Shown: piece after piece, positions 33,142-43,994 of the stretch
How the letters are laid out: each line of letters starts with the position of its first letter
Numbering within the stretch: the stretch's first letter is position 1
Assembly: GCA_020746835.1 (NCBI GenBank)
Contig: JAGPNK010000002.1
Coordinates: 1,240,001 to 1,304,000, forward strand
Reading direction: 5' to 3'
Length of the DNA stretch: 64,000 nucleotides
Source of the DNA: Stachybotrys elegans
Taxonomy: Eukaryota; Ascomycota; Sordariomycetes; Hypocreales; Stachybotryaceae
The notes under the pieces: generated by a model
Databases searched by the model: none
What the model was told of the DNA's origin: nothing
Seen by the model: the letters and a program-made list of their open reading frames with translations, nothing else
Program-made: the position numbers and the translations under genes

Positions 33142-34580
33142 GCTAAGAAGTTCCAGCGGTTGTCGGGCGGCCACGAGAGTCGTCATGGATGGCTGGCGGC
33201 GAATGGCATGGGCGCCTCGATTAGGGCGGGAGCGCGTGTTTTGGGGTGAGGCTCAGTTCGTCACTTGCCCGGCGCGTGTAATTTGCTTGTCAAGCGCGTC
33301 GTGATGCAGTGGTCCGGCGGGAGGCTCGGCGCATGGGCACTCGTTTTCGCGCCGCAATGTCGAGATTCTTTGGTTGTCGTGTTTAACGTCGGAGGCTAAT
33401 GATGGTCGATGCAAAGGTCGGGTCGCGAAGGATCTGAGTCGTCGTGGTGGAGGTGGTAGTGGTGCAATTCCCCTTGGTGTTGTTTACAGTTTCCTGCTTC
33501 AATGATGGATGCTTTCCACTCCGCGCTAGTCCTGTTTAGGCGCATCATACCCCACCATCCTTGCCTTCATCACAATGCCTTTTGATTGGACGGAGCAATC
33601 TGGTCAAGTTCGAGCCAGTCCCTCCTTCCATTATCTGTACCTTGGTACCTCATCATTGTCAATCAGGCCGTGTTATGCGCACAACAAAGGAAGAGTGAAG
33701 GAATGATACCCGCGCAAATTTCAAGATGTTCAAAAAATAAACCAGGCCAAGTACCTCGAAGCTATCAAGAGGCAGAAATGAGTCCGCCAGTGCAACTCTT
33801 ACGCTTCTCCGTGGCCAGTCAGACACGAAGATGCAATGCAGACTTGGACTCATCTCGCGAGACAGTTTTCTTCAGCGCGGGCTGTACAGCAGCGACGGGG
33901 ACACAAGAGTTGATCCGCTCGCCAGATACCCGCGGAGTGCAGGCTTTTTAATGATGGCCAGGTTAGGCTACAGCTCTCCTAGAAAATAAGCAGCAGTCAT
34001 GACGTGAAGTATATAAGTGAACAGTGGCAGGGCAAACGGATTCCGTCATTTATTCGTTGAAGTCATCCTGATAGCTCCCTTGTTACCTACAGCTATCTAC
34101 CTACAACACCCTTTTCGAACCAAAAACATTCCCATCAACACCAAGTACTGCTACCTCTTGGAGTACTAAACCCAACCGAAAACGCCCGATTGAAAGCACC
34201 TTGTCCAGATCCCCCTAACACCTCTCGTGCGCATGATGTACCACCCAGTACATTAAGGTGAAATTGGGTCGGACACGATCCCCGACGATATCCCGCAAGC
34301 TGAGAAAAATCTAGTGGCGGGAAGATAGAAGCGTTGCCGAATACATGTTCCTCGCATGATGTCCTGTACACCTAGAGGGCAACGTCGTCCGAGTACACGC
34401 ATCCGCCTCATGGTTGAATGTTGTACAGTTCAGAAAGTGATAAAAATAGGCCTCATATCGAACAAGAAATTAAAGACCTCGGACCGCTGTAGCTTGCGAG
34501 AAGAAAGGGTCGTCATTGGAAGCCGCCATGCGGTCCAACGACGCCTCTTCCACATGATTGACCATGATCGACATCTCACT
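33142..34580. other. Intergenic between DSN1 and the bZIP gene
   Basis: No gene supported. The left part is the DSN1 promoter. Around 34009 a TATATAAG followed by about 70 nt of pyrimidine-containing sequence looks like a plus-strand promoter pointing toward the bZIP 3' end. GGTACC-containing motif at 33637-33650. Confidence 0.55.
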
Positions 34581-36367
34581 CTAAGAGAAGCGACGCTGCC
34601 CGGCAATGACGGCTTGATTGGGCATCGGGGCTCCCGCCATGCCATACGGGTTCATCTGGCCACCAAAAGGCTCCACGACCTGTGACATGAACGCGCCGTG
34701 CAGGCCCTGCTGTTGAGTGACAGGACAGTCTTTGTGCGCGAGCAGTAACGTCTTGAGGTTAACAACTTCCTCGCGCAGCTGGGTGATCTGGCTGGTGAGG
34801 GCGTCATTCTCAGAGCTGAACATCTCCACCTTGGTCTGTAGATTTGCGAGCCATTGCTTCTTTCTCTGCCGGCACTTGAGGGCCGCGACGCTATTCTGTT
34901 GTTAGCAATCGATTGTTTCAACGGAGGGTGGTATCCATACCGGTTTCGCTCCAAGAAGTTTTTGCGCTTCTCCTCGTCGGTCATTTTTGACTTGGATCCT
35001 CCATCCTCATGCTTTACTGCCATGTCATCTTCATCGTCGTCAGACATTCCGTCGAGGGAACCACTCGGCATGGAGATGCCGTTGGTCTTGGCCTTCTTGT
35101 TGGCAGGGCCCTTGGAGGGAGGTTCGTCTGCTTTTCTGCGACCATTGGTGGCGGGTGGATTCCGCTTGCCCTTGGCTCGGGTGTTCTGGTTTGGCCGCGC
35201 CTGCTCACTTTCGTCTGAGTTGAGGCTCACTTCACTTACACCGCGCGCAGAGCCGATCGAACCACCGTTGATGCTGGCCATCTGCGGGGAGGTATTGATG
35301 TCCTGTACAGGGATGGGAGCCGGATGTGTGTGGTTGGGGGGTGCCGCAGTGGCCGCAAACTGGTTGCCGTCTGCAGCTCCGTTTCTTCCTTGGGCCAACA
35401 TGAAGAGACCATTCGCAGCGTCGTTATCGTGCGGGTCAAAAGGTCCGGATGCAGGCTTGGTGGGCTCTGCAGTAGCTATGGCTGCACCGTTGGGCAAGTC
35501 CTGAGGTTGCGACGTGAGGCCTTGCTGAGCGGGCGCGCGGCCACCGTTTGCCTGTTCGCGCTTGGCCGCAGCGCTCAGAGCAGTGCGGTGAAAATCGAGG
35601 GTGCTGGGCGTAGCACCACCACTGGCAAGCTGAGCAAAGAGAGCTTGGGAGTTGGGGCTGGGGGCAGGGAACATTGACCCGCTGCCTCCCGGGGTCAGAC
35701 CTGTCCTCAGTGATGACTCGTTGGGTGTGAAGCCGCTGCGAAGGTGATGACCCTCGGTGAAGTAGTCGTTGGTCGGTCCGGACAACATGGCAGGACTCAG
35801 TGGCCCGGTTCTCAGCGAGCCACCTCCCCAGTTGAAAGGAGTTGCGTTGCCGCCTGGCAGCAGCGACGAGGGCGAGGTCAAGGCCGCGACAGAAGGCAGC
35901 TTAGTTCCTCCGGGTGTCTCTGGCGCTCCTCCCCCGAAGGACTGCTCGAACGGGTTGGGCTCCAGGCTGAGGGAGCCGCCGGGCGGGTTCGAGAAGTAGT
36001 CTGGGGTGTTGGAGCCTTGTTGGGGGACGGGTCGAGGCGGCGGTGCGAGCGGTTTGGCGATTTCGGCATTGGATGAGCCCTCAGGCTTGATCGACGAGTC
36101 GGCTTTTGCGTCCGAGTTGGCACCTGCAGCAACTTGTATGAGTATGGGAGTGATTGGCCGGATTGACGAATAAGGGACGATGACGGGTATCGCAGCAGGA
36201 TAATCCGTGGTGTTGAGGGCATTGGTTGACAGAGGGAAGGTGGTTCGTTGGGGATGGGTGGGAAGTGACGAGAGACGGGACTTACCTGGTCGCGGAGGTG
36301 ACGTCTTAGACTGCTTGGGGGACTTCGACTGACCTCGAGTAGAGGTATCGGCCGCGGAAGTCCCCAT
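34581..36367 (-). CDS. atf1: Atf1/AtfA-type bZIP transcription factor
   Basis: ATF/CREB-family regulator acting downstream of the Hog1/Sty1-type stress MAP kinase, controlling stress resistance, conidia and secondary metabolism in relatives. Exons 36286-36367, 34941-36123 and 34581-34890 give 524 residues. N-terminal parts match the Aft1 OSA/HRA-type regions: TPDYFSNPPGGSLSLEPNPF, KLPSVAALTSPSSLLPGG, NDYFTEGHHLRSGFTPNESS and TPGGSGSMFPAPSPNS, with many SP/TP sites. The bZIP is complete: basic region FLERNRVAALKCRQRKKQWL (Asn421, Arg429), then leucine zipper to about 470, and C-terminal VTQQQGLHGAFMSQVVEPFG. The second intron falls inside the basic region (Arg422). The first intron (162 nt) is open in frame. 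CRE-like sites lie upstream, suggesting autoregulation. Confidence 0.94.
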
Positions 36368-37088
36368 GATGAAAGACGATGATGTATTATATGCTGGATA
36401 GGGCTTAAACGTCGCTGTGCGTTCCTCGGAAGAGGGAGGGGAGGGGGGGGCAACAGGTTCAGTGGAGTGTGGCCTGGCAACGAGAATCTTGGGGAAGGAC
36501 AGAAGAAGCCAGATGAGGTCAGAGGCGAAGATGGGCAGAAGGAGAGCCGTGGGTACAAGGCGGCTTTGAATGGAGGCAAAAGATTAACGCCTGGCGGACT
36601 CGGGCGTAGAGAAAGTATAGTGCGAGGTGATGGGTGGCAGTAATCAACGGCACGGGCGTGCGAGTAACGGGGCCGGGCTGTTGGTCCAGTATGTAGCAGG
36701 AAGCCAAGGGCAATCCGCGTGCAAGAAGCGAGCAAGCGAGTGAGGATTAGGACTCGCCCCGGCAGCGGCAGCGGGCAACAGCAACGGAAGACGGGAGTTG
36801 CACAAGAGGGCAAGACGGTCTGAAGCGCTGTGGTCAGGCCGGGCAGTGATGCGATGCAGCCCCGGGCTGGCGCTGGAGTGCTCGACTGAAGCGACTGTGA
36901 GTGACGGGACGATGACTGGGGCTAAAGGGAAGGCTTCGTGCAAGTGCCGAAAGCCAAAAAAACCAGCGATGGAACGGCCTGGTTGGGTAAAGTCGTATGT
37001 GTGTCGTCAGAAGCTCCAAAAATGGCGGCTTGTTTGGGCGTATTGCGTGGGTTGCCAATGTTGTGAAAGGATCAGGTTGAGAAAAAAA

Positions 37089-37106
37089 GACGTCAGAGAT
37101 GACGTT
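37089..37106. promoter_or_regulatory. Paired CRE-like sites upstream of atf1
   Basis: GACGTCA at 37089-37095 and TGACGTT at 37100-37106, about 730 bp upstream of the atf1 start codon. Both are close to TGACGTCA, the ATF/CREB-family target, so the factor may regulate its own gene. Inference from motif match only. Confidence 0.45.
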
Positions 37107-38915
37107 GTGAAGGCGCAGGAAAAAAAATAAGTAGGCGGCGCTGGGGGTAAGGTAAGGCAAGGCATTGTGTGTGTGCGAGCGGCGGCGACGTCGGTCGTCG
37201 CGTCTGTGCTTGGCTGGCTCCCTAAAAGGGAACCTTCCATCAGCTTTTAGCTTAACAAGCGGCAGCGGGAGCACCTACAGACACACCCAGCACCCAGTGC
37301 TGTCCTACCTCGACACACAGCAGGTACTTGGTATTCCGTTCTTATTAATGCTTCTTCCTTTTCCTTATATTTGCGACGCTTGTCTGCGCGCACGACTGCG
37401 TTTCTGTTTTATTCTCCCTGCTATCTATCTCTTCTTTTTTTTTCCCCCTTCGCTCACTCACTCTACGCGGCGCGATCATCCCTTCCGTCCTGGTATTGTC
37501 TGGACACTTGGCCGGGGGGGGTGGTTATGGCAGCATGGCAGCCAGGGAGGCAAACCTCCAGGTACCCAGGTGGATTACAAACCGCCAGAGGAGCATAGGC
37601 CCCGCCTTGTTCCCTCGCACTGTGTGCGGGCTCCATCCCCAAACTGGGGCCGTTCGGCTGGACAAAAGTTTCGACCAACACTTGTGCCACGTCTTTGCCC
37701 TCCCCCTTCCGTTCTTCAGTCTTGCGCGCCGTAATCACTCCGTGGCCCAAGGTGGAAAGCAGATGGATGCCATCCCTCCACACTTGCAGGCTAAACTGGC
37801 GCCATATCGCCATCTAGAACCAAACCTACACAGGTTGATCCCAGACGGACCACCGCACGGCCGTATCCGTTGTCCCGAGTTGGGGGGAAAGAAAACAGAC
37901 AATCTGGCACTTTCGATTCATCAGGTCAAACGATGAGGAAGACGAGATTCATGAATCACCATTTTCATCCTCAACATATAGGACCAGGACGGAGGGAGGA
38001 TAAGAGAGTGCACCGTTTATCAAAACGGCGTCGGCTTTGTCTGTCTACCGTCTGGGCCCGCCCAGTAGTGGTTGTTGTTTTTTTGCCACCCAGACGAGGC
38101 GCTCAAAGTTCGCACTGTACAGACGCTAGGAACATGTACCCACATTTGGCGTGACCACCTCTGAGGGATACGGCCCCCCCCTCCCCTCTCCCCCTGGTAT
38201 TGGACGGAGGGCCTATGGCTAGTGCGCTGCGTCGCGTTGAGCATTTGATCCTGAGGGCTCCACTACTGGATTGAAAGTGGGTCAATAACGGAACATGAGC
38301 GTCATCGCCCCTGCACCCATGGACTGACGACAGCCAATTGACGGCTCGTCATGGTCCAGAGAGGCCAGCCAGCCTTTTCGCTCGGCTCCTCCCTCTCTGC
38401 AAGCACTCTGCGCGCACCTTGAACTGGCAGCCATCCATGACACGACCTGTTGCGCCAGGCTGGATAGGTACCCTGTCCTACCTCTGCCCGCGTCTGGCCA
38501 GCTTTTTCTGCCATGTTCTTCCACCACCTACTTACCTATCTCAGGGAAACGGCAGTTCATCCGCGCGTAGTAGAGGCTCTGAACACATTTCGACCGATTA
38601 GCCCATCCAGCAGCCGTTCGATCTTGTCTCTGAATTGGCCCATCAGCAAATCGCGTGGTAAGGGTGGGGTAAGGTATGGATGTGCCTCCCCGTCGCGAGG
38701 AACATGGTCGTCTCCCCCTAATTTGGCAGAAATTTCGTCATCTCACTTGGCGCCCCCGACCAAGCAATCAATCACCACGCCCTCGTCCTCCTCGTCCTGC
38801 CCTGCCCACCCAGTCCCAGTCCAGTCGAGGCACGCCCGGCCGAACTAGAATGAGGACATAGTTACGGCATCCAGTCAAACTTCCGACAATTGGCTCCGAA
38901 ACGATACGACAGGGT

Positions 38916-38953
38916 GCACACACACACACACGCACACGCACACGCGCGCACAC
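38916..38953. repeat. (CA)n/(CACG)n microsatellite
   Basis: CA units turning into CACACG and CGCG units; Z-DNA-prone alternating purine-pyrimidine sequence in gene-free DNA. Confidence 0.85.
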
Positions 38954-39335
38954 GGCTGCTATCTGGACAAAAAATACCCCATTATCACAGCAAACTGTGA
39001 TGCCCATGCAGGCATCCCACACGTCATGCAGATGGATGTATGCTCTCACCGACTGTTAGCGCTATCCCTCCTCTCATGGCCGTATCTATCTACCTGCTCG
39101 TTAAGGCAGAATACGGAACCAGACGAGGAGAATCAACCACACCATCGGACCATGGAGTTTTTCCTCGAAACTTTCCGCCGCTGCGCCGTTTTTCACTGGT
39201 GGTGGCTTGAGACAACTTACCCGCTGATTGTGAGGTGTCGTTCCCCCCCTCCTCACTTTCATCTCCAAATCCCACCCTGTCTCGCCTGAGTTATGGAGTC
39301 TTGCGCCTCTTCCTTTGCTGATTAGTCACACGACT

Positions 39336-39351
39336 CCCCCCCCCCTCCCCC
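39336..39351. repeat. C-run
   Basis: A near-continuous run of C (eleven C, one T, five C) ending just before CATGGG. Confidence 0.8.
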
Positions 39352-39610
39352 ATGGGATGAGGAACTGAAACACACACAAAGTCAGGTCTTTATTAGCGGC
39401 CTTCACCGTTGAGGGTTGACGGGTGAAGGGGAATAATCATGGGGAAGGGCAACCGGGCATCATTGTCCAGGTCCGCCAGGCTGTACCTCGATAGCCGCGT
39501 TTTGCTGTCTCAGCCAGCATAGAAGCTGATCGATCAGGCACAGCAACGAAACCGACCTCTCTCGCTTTCTTCCCTGCACACTGTGCCAGGCAACGCCTGC
39601 ATGACTGGTA

Positions 39611-39622
39611 GGTGACGTCACC
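39611..39622. promoter_or_regulatory. Perfect CRE palindrome GGTGACGTCACC
   Basis: A 12-bp perfect palindrome holding the full TGACGTCA consensus of ATF/CREB-type bZIP factors. It lies 3.2 kb upstream of atf1 and 1.1 kb past the 3' end of the GST gene. Binding is not shown. Confidence 0.4.
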
Positions 39623-40670
39623 CGTGCGCGATCCGTGTCAGACTGCATACCATCCGTTACTAGTCGGCCGTCCTGCTTCTGGCACCGTCCACGGATGGGT
39701 TTAATTTCGCTCACCGTCAAGGGATGCATGGCCAGCCAGAAGAGGTGTGTCGCACACAGCGCGATCCTTCTTCCGTGCTTCCGTCCACCCAACCCACCGT
39801 CCTGCAAGAATACCGAGTGCCGTAGATTTCCATCTCATTCTTATTTTAACATACCTGCGCTCAGTCAAGGGCTCTTCTGGATCCTTCCGCCCTGTGCACA
39901 GAGCTGCTGCACTCAGCTGTCGCGTCAACCCGGACGGCATCTGCACTGCATACCTCCCGAGTCCACCCTCAAATACAAGCACAGGTATCAAAAATATGCC
40001 GCTCACACTTCCCCATCCCCTGCCCGGCTCTTCCTCTCCTCCAAGTCGCATGCCCTTCTTTCGTACAAGATGTACGAAACATTATGACGCAACAACCACG
40101 ACGCCGGGACACTTCCTGTCCACACCCCCTTGCTCCGACAAGAGACAAGAGGGATCGCCAGCGGGACTATCACCGCCCACACAAACTTGGCTTGATCGAG
40201 ATTTGAGCCTCCACCATCCACTTGCATACATTCCACAAATTGTCATCGGCTATACTATGCAAGTCGGTAATTGATGATACAGATGCTCGCTCGCCAGCGC
40301 CTTATTTTCACTGCACAAATTGTTTCCACCATGTACTATTCTTTCCGGAGTGTTCTCTCCTGTAGCACGCGACTCTGCTCTCTTCCTCGGGTCCGTCGGA
40401 CATTTATCTCCTGTGCTTATTTAGCACCCACGCGTTGCGGGCAATCATCCTTCACGATCCGCGTATGCAGCCAGACAGATAGATACCCACCCACATGTAC
40501 GGGTTGCCTGTATAGGTTTCGCATCTCGCGACTGGCCTGTAAATAGACTAATCGTGAGAATTTGCATGTTTAGGCCCTCCCCTCAGCTCTACGCGTAACA
40601 AGTTCGTCATGGAGCTCATTGCAGCCATTTCGTATCTGCACCCCATTCACACCGCCAAGATGGGCGGATT

Positions 40671-41730
40671 CTATAGCCTCTCACGCATGTCCCCTGCGGC
40701 TCTCGCAACTCTGTAGCCATGCCTCGGCGCATGAATCCTCAGCGCCACGCCCTCCGCCGTCTGCGTCTCCAGCACAACCTCCTCCCCGTTGATGGCGACC
40801 AGCCTGCCCACGTCCTTGCACGAAGACCCCGTGTCCGTCGGCCACACCATGATGGCGTCCCCCTTCTTCAGCCCCAGCGCCTGCACCACCGCGTCCTCCC
40901 CGTCGATTATGCCCTCCTCGCCGCTGTAGGCTGACTGCTCGATGGCACGCGCCGCTTCCTCGCCCGTCACGGTCGCCTGCTGGCCAAGCCGCTTTTTACT
41001 CGCCGAGACGGCTGACTGGAAGCGCTGGATCCATGCAAACACGCGGGGGTACGCGCTCGTTGAGAACTTGTCGGCCGGCAGAGCACCAGGTATCCCCGTA
41101 AGCCAATGCAGCGCCCAGACGCCCTCGATATCTCCCAGGCTCGGGCCCTCAGTATTGAGAATCCAATCCCGCCCGTCTGCCAACAGCGTCGTCTCCAGAA
41201 AGTCAAAGATGCGCTGCATCTCGACGATAGCAGCGGGCCGCCTCTTGTTCATAGACTCGGCGCTGAGCTCCGCCCCGATAAAGTCGCTTCTATCCTTGAA
41301 GTAAGCCTCATTCTTTAGGAGCGGTAGGTTTGTAGGTAGCAGCTGCACGCCATTCTGGAAGGCGCCCGCGTCAATCATTAGGACGGACAAAAGCTTCTGT
41401 AAAGCCTTCTGTTCCCCAGACGAGGCTCCCAGGCGTGGCACCGATGGGTACATTTCCTCCAGCTTCGATATCTGCAGCTGCGTGTCGAGATACACATCGC
41501 GGCCAATCGTCATCACTGGGATGCGACGATAGCGGACGCCTAGTCGACCGAGGTCAGGTCGAGGCATCATGGGAGGTTGCATCTATGCAGGTCAGCGCAG
41601 GCAATTTCTGCGATCTCTCGGTACGTACGCATTGCGTGTAAGAGATCCCTCGGAGAGACAGATACCAAATCAGCCTTCTGGCATAGGGCGAGTAATTGTA
41701 GTGGTAGACCACGATATTATTTGCGGCCAT
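40671..41730 (-). CDS. Glutathione S-transferase-like protein with C-terminal beta extension
   Basis: Exons 41629-41730 and 40671-41582 on the minus strand (46-nt phase-0 intron) give 337 residues. The N-terminal thioredoxin-like half starts IVVYHYNYSPYARRLIWYL (Ser-Pro-Tyr in the omega/zeta-like active-site position) and continues CMQPPMMPRPDLGRLGVRYR, RRIPVMTIGRDVYLDTQLQI. The helical C-domain carries GPSLGDIEGVWALHWL and the AYPRVFAWIQRF motif common in GSTs. Residues from about 255 (GEEGIIDGEDAVVQALGLKK, GDAIMVWPTDTGSS, GRLVAINGEEVVLETQ) form an extra, probably beta-rich segment beyond the usual GST length of about 220. A cytosolic glutathione-dependent enzyme is inferred; substrate unknown. 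Confidence 0.88.
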
Positions 41731-42288
41731 TGTCGCGTATATTCTCGCTGGAAGTAACGGTGCCGATAGTGCACGCACTCTGATGAAGCTCGAAGACTCG
41801 CTCGGCCCAAGAGGTAGTTGCGGTGATTGAAGATTGTTTGCTGTTGCAATCCGAGCTCACGCACCCGTCCTCCGGGAGATCCTATTAACTTACACCTGCC
41901 GTTGTGCCTCGGCTCTTTGCGCTGCGGGGTATCCACCGCACGATGTTTTCCCAGCCAATAGCATATTATACATTGAACCTCATCGATTCCAAAGCAACGA
42001 CATCGTGCCTGAAGGACAACAGACAAAAATACGGGCTGTTCTTATACCGCAAGTGAGCTTCCTTGCATCACCTCTATGGCTGATACTGATGATAGAAGAT
42101 TAACTGCCCCCTCTATTTCTGATGTGGTTCAGAGAAAGGGGATCACTCAGCAATGTACAACCTCATGTATTCCTTTCTGCGGAGTGTCTCAACTACCTGT
42201 TCGATGTTGTGTGCCTAGTTCGCACCAAAGCAAATTCAGTTCTTCGCCCATCTTGACGCTCCTTGAATATTTGGAAGATCTTGAAGAA
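41731..42288. other. Short intergenic region
   Basis: No gene. Promoter of the leftward GST gene and 3' flank of the leftward zinc-knuckle gene. Confidence 0.65.
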
Positions 42289-43994
42289 TTACCATCCACC
42301 AGAATCGTCACCACCGACAGTAATGCCGGTCTGAGAAGCGTTCTCCCATCCACCTGCGTTTCCAGACAGAGGGGCGCTGGTGGCAGCGAAGTCACCGCCA
42401 CTGAAACCTCCATCCTGTCCATCATCGACCGAATCGACGGGCGGCTTCTTGCATTTGACCTTGGTGTGACCATACTCTTGGCAGTTGATGCACTGAACCT
42501 TGCTCCCTATCTCGTCGTCAGCCGCGTCTCCATCCGTCTGGTATAATAAGTAAATGTAACTTACAGTCCCTGGGCTCCGGGCAGTCTCGTGACATATGCC
42601 CAGTCTTCTCGCAGTTGCGACAAGTCACCAAGTCCATGTTGCGAGGCTGGTCACAGTCCTTGGAAATGTGCCCTTCCTGGCCACAGTTTCGGCACGCTCG
42701 GTCACCTCCCTGAGGACAGTCTTTGGCAAAATGGCCCTCTGTGATGTGTTAGAAGTAGAACATACGGACCAAGATTGCAGACACATACTCTCACCACACT
42801 TGCGGCACTCAACGTTGTCCATGTTGGGAGGCTCCTCACAGTCGGACGACTTGTGGCCAGATTTGCTAAGAAGCCATCAGTAAATATTGCTACCGGAGGG
42901 TAGGAACTCACTTACCCGCAGTTCTTGCACGCAAACCTGTCCACGATAGGTTCCGGGCCTGAGTATTAGGGTTAGCAATGATAACAAAATGGGTGGTGAG
43001 ATCACCTACAGTCACGGACTCGATGGCCCTCGCCACCACAGTTGTAACAAGTCTTCGGCTCCTTGATGTTCTCAACGCGCTCATTGGTGCACGACTTCGA
43101 GATGTGACCGAGTTCGTTGCAATTCCTGCATTGAGGGATACGACTGTCGACGACCTCACCGGCATTCAGGAGCCTCGACAACATGTCTTCTCGGCTTTCA
43201 GGCCAGCCCTCCCTCTCACGAGGTTTGTTTGGGTGCTCGGAGAAGCGGTAAGAGATGCTGTACTTCTTGCCAAGATTACCTTGGAGGTCCATGTTGGTGA
43301 AGACAGGCAGAAGCTGACGCTCCATGGCAATCAACCACAGGTTGATGTTCTTGTCGATGCAAGCTGTTTGGATGTCATAGTAAGTGACTTCACCTTTGAG
43401 TGCCTTGACGTAGGCTTGGACGGCTTGCTTTGCATCATCAACGTCCTTCTCCTTTACAGCCTGCTCAAGCTTGTCCCAGGCTTCCTCGGCGGGCATGTTG
43501 GCGATATCATCGCGGTTGATCAGGCGAGCGTTCTGGCAGTCCTTGATCATATGGCCTGGAGTTCGGCGTTAACGAGCTGCTGGCAGTAGGTAATAAGAAA
43601 TGATATCTTTAGCACGTACCTTCCTCCCCGCAGTTTCCGCAAGTCATGGGTGGTCTGTCAGGACAGTCCTTGGCAATGTGCCCGGGCTGCTGGCAGCAGC
43701 GACAGATCACTGCCTCGGCGTTGGGGCACTCGGCACGACGATGACTGCAGATGTGTTAACGGCAAAAAGAAAATCAAAGTCCATCGTGTCATACCCAGCT
43801 TCGCCACACCCAAAGCACTTGTCATCCGAAGGCTCAGAGGCGTCACCACCATTGCCGAACGAACCTCCATCGTTCGGGTCACCATACTCATTGGCAGCGG
43901 CTTGATCACCTTTGGCTCCCCAGGTATCGTCATTCGTGCCCGCACCCCAGGTATCGCCAGCTTGGGCTGAGTCATTGGTTCCCCAGGCTGACAT
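42289..43994 (-). CDS. Protein with ten CCHC zinc knuckles (CnjB/Byr3-like)
   Basis: Nucleic-acid-binding protein of the CNBP/Gis2/Byr3 and CnjB type. Seven minus-strand exons (43795-43994, 43620-43744, 43010-43555, 42916-42958, 42789-42865, 42565-42738, 42289-42506) give 460 residues. After a Gly/Asn/Asp-rich N-terminus come knuckles 1-3 (CFGCGEAGHRRAEC, CRCCQQPGHIAKDC, CGNCGEEGHMIKDC). A helical middle domain of about 130 residues follows (AEEAWDKLEQAVKEKDVDDA, CIDKNINLWLIAMERQLLPV), then knuckles 4-10, ending CINCQEYGHTKVKC and a Gly-rich tail with GGW motifs. All ten match CX2CX4HX4C. Introns were placed by restoring each knuckle. Relatives act in mRNA binding and translation or transcription; the role here is inferred as RNA binding. 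Confidence 0.9.

Larger units (their letters stand above)
36368..40670. other. 4.3 kb gene-free region upstream of atf1
   Basis: No coding gene was found. It contains the atf1 promoter (with CRE-like sites near 37.1 kb), a (CA)n tract at 38.9 kb, a 12-bp CRE palindrome at 39.6 kb and short C-runs. Frames up to 189 codons (37165-37734) have no domain and are interrupted by low-complexity sequence. The right end is the 3' flank of the leftward GST gene. Confidence 0.55.

Noticed and set aside
34854..35504. 216-codon plus-strand frame
   Set aside because: Antisense of the atf1 second and third exons.
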